Shown here: positions 6,202-7,051 of the stretch, piece after piece | How positions within the stretch are numbered: the first letter of the stretch is position 1 | Layout: the number at the start of each line of letters is the position of its first letter | NCBI GenBank assembly: GCA_023416175.1 | Contig: JAEZIE010000126.1 | Span: forward strand, 1 to 7,051 | Source of the DNA: Bacillota bacterium | GTDB lineage: Bacteria > Bacillota > Clostridia > Christensenellales > CAG-138 | Direction of reading: 5' to 3' | DNA length: 7,051 bases | The notes under the pieces: generated by a model | What the model saw: the letters and a program-made list of their open reading frames with translations, nothing else | Database searches by the model: none | Told to the model about the DNA's origin: nothing | Made by a program: the position numbers and the translations under genes

Positions 6202-6230
6202 TTGACTAGTACTATAAAGTATAGTATTGT
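6202..6230 (+). promoter_or_regulatory. Promoter of the CMD-padR operon
   Basis: TTGACT (6202-6207) and TATTGT (6225-6230) are separated by exactly 17 bases. The expected transcription start is near 6237, giving a leader of about 20 bases that still contains the GGAGGT ribosome-binding site. Confidence 0.65.
6210..6226. promoter_or_regulatory. Operator palindrome inside the CMD-padR promoter
   Basis: TACTATA (6210-6216), AAG, TATAGTA (6220-6226) is a perfect 7-3-7 inverted repeat filling the promoter spacer and touching the -10. PadR regulators commonly bind such AT-rich dyads in their own promoters, and a padR gene is the second gene of this operon. Autorepression is therefore the simplest reading. 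Confidence 0.6.
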
Positions 6231-6257
6231 CAAGCAAACGAAGTGGAGGTTAGTCTC

Positions 6258-6569
6258 ATGTATCAAGTCAGCAATGGTTTTCAGGTATTTATGGCTGAAT
6301 CAGGCCCGGTTGGTACGGCCTATATGGAAGCGGTATCCAAAATGTCTGAGGCCAACGCATTGGACCGTAAAACAGCAGAATTGGCTTACATTGCCGTACT
6401 TTCCGCAGCAAATATGACAGGCGGGCTGCCGTTCCACGTGCTTTCCGCAAAAAAATTGGGCGCTACGCGTGAGGAAATCAAGAGCGCTGTGCTTGTCGGG
6501 CTGCCTGCGGTAGGGCTTGCTGTAATCCAAGCGCTGCCTGTAGCACTCCAAAGCTACGATGAAAACTGA
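6258..6569 (+). CDS. Carboxymuconolactone decarboxylase/AhpD-fold family protein lacking the CxxC
   Basis: A 103-residue small helical protein of the CMD/AhpD fold (PF02627 type). The family pattern is clear: ELAYIAVLSAAN (41-52), then H60, then AKKLGATREEIKSAVLVGLPAVG (64-86). In AhpD-like peroxidase partners a CxxCxxxH motif sits here. The aligned residues are M53-TG-G56-LPF-H60, so both redox cysteines are missing while the His is kept. The whole protein has no Cys at all, so thiol peroxidase chemistry is excluded and a lyase-type or binding role is more likely. The start is ATG at 6258, seven bases after GGAGGT; a GTG at 6243 in the same frame would place the ribosome-binding site inside the gene. 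It is the first gene of an operon with padR nine bases downstream, under a promoter with an operator-like dyad. The substrate is unknown. Confidence 0.85.
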   Translation: MYQVSNGFQVFMAESGPVGTAYMEAVSKMSEANALDRKTAELAYIAVLSAANMTGGLPFHVLSAKKLGATREEIKSAVLVGLPAVGLAVIQALPVALQSYDEN

Positions 6570-6578
6570 GGTAACGTG

Positions 6579-7051
6579 ATGTCGGCAGTTGATCTCATTT
6601 TATTGGGCCTGGTATATGAGCAGCCCCAGAGCGCCTACGACATGCAGAAGCACGTCGAATACCGTAACCTTTCGAGATGGGTGAAAATCAGTTCTCCTTC
6701 CATATATAAAAACGTATTGAAGCTGGAAGAAAAGGGCTGTCTTACAAGCGAACCCGTGCGGGAAGGCAGGATGCCGGAAAAGACGGTCTACTCCATCACC
6801 CCCGCAGGAAGGGAATACTTTTTTAAGCTGATGCGTGAAAAAGCAAATGCGGCTGTAAGCGTTGTGTTCGATTTTAACGCGGTGATCGCGAACCTGAATA
6901 AGATCGAAAACGAGCAGGCCATGGAATTGGCCCATACGATCCGCGCAAGCATGGAAGCGGGGCGCGCATATATTGCAGGCATGCAGCCGCAGCGGCAGCA
7001 TGTTCCGTTTGTGGGCCGCTCCATCATGGACCAGCAGGTACAGGTTTATGA
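6579..7051 (+). CDS. PadR-family transcriptional regulator, C-terminus cut by window edge
   Basis: 157 codons are visible before the right edge; PadR proteins with the Vir_act_alpha_C tail are usually about 180 residues, so only the end is missing. The N-terminal winged helix (about 4-80) shows DLILLGLVYEQPQSAYDMQKHV, the recognition region SSPSIYKNVLKLEEKGCL and the wing PEKTVYSITPAGREYF. A helical dimerisation part follows (KLMREKANAAVS..., then ANLNKIENEQAMELAHTIRA). The start is ATG at 6579, with GAGGT six bases upstream; the GTG directly before it is in frame but less likely. It lies nine bases after the CMD-like gene, so both share one transcript. It probably represses the operon through the dyad at 6210-6226 and responds to a small, perhaps aromatic or phenolic, ligand; the ligand is inference. 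Confidence 0.93.
   Translation, partial: MSAVDLILLGLVYEQPQSAYDMQKHVEYRNLSRWVKISSPSIYKNVLKLEEKGCLTSEPVREGRMPEKTVYSITPAGREYFFKLMREKANAAVSVVFDFNAVIANLNKIENEQAMELAHTIRASMEAGRAYIAGMQPQRQHVPFVGRSIMDQQVQVY

Noticed and set aside
6243..6257. GTG start five codons upstream for the CMD-like gene
   Set aside because: It would place the GGAGGT ribosome-binding site inside the gene; the ATG at 6258 has ideal spacing.

Overview
The window looks like chromosomal DNA of an anaerobic, fermentative Firmicute of the Clostridia type with mid-range GC. The grounds are a ferredoxin-type [FeFe]-hydrogenase, a SpoVB-like polysaccharide flippase, strong AGGAGG ribosome-binding sites and a PadR-controlled operon. A Christensenellales-like or related gut lineage would fit, but the sequence does not prove it. 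No tRNA, rRNA, CRISPR array or intact mobile element was seen.

Layout. (1) Positions 1-1633, minus strand: an operon fragment. A MacB/LolD-type ABC ATPase comes first, and 28 nt later a secreted protein with tandem adhesion-like beta domains runs off the left edge. (2) 1634-1902: a divergent, AT-rich control region holding the hydrogenase promoter. An exact inverted repeat lies over its spacer and -10. (3) 1903-3651, plus: a 582-residue monomer-type [FeFe]-hydrogenase (HydA) with a complete relay of iron-sulfur cluster ligands and an unusual TSCSPGW active-site motif. (4) 3652-3925: a structured convergent intergenic region. It has a strong terminator whose left arm can pair with two alternative right arms, then a GC-rich run of four hairpins, then a second terminator-like hairpin. 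(5) 3926-5503, minus: a SpoVB/MOP-family flippase of normal full length, interrupted by one in-frame TAG. (6) 5504-5811: a divergent regulatory region. (7) 5812-6138, plus: a small unrecognised protein with Gln (once Asn) at every second residue for 29 residues, closed by a clear terminator. (8) 6202-7051, plus: a promoter with a palindrome in its spacer, a cysteine-free carboxymuconolactone-decarboxylase-fold protein, and a PadR-family regulator cut by the right edge.

How the parts work together. HydA would dispose of fermentative reductant as H2 (or take H2 up) through ferredoxin; no HydB, HydC or maturase gene is present here. The ATPase and the secreted beta-domain protein are probably parts of one envelope export or efflux machine whose permease lies beyond position 1. 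The CMD-like protein and PadR probably form a small self-regulated module. The most unusual items are the alternating-Gln protein, the single-stop flippase, the hydrogenase L1 variant and the hairpin-rich stretch 3664-3918.
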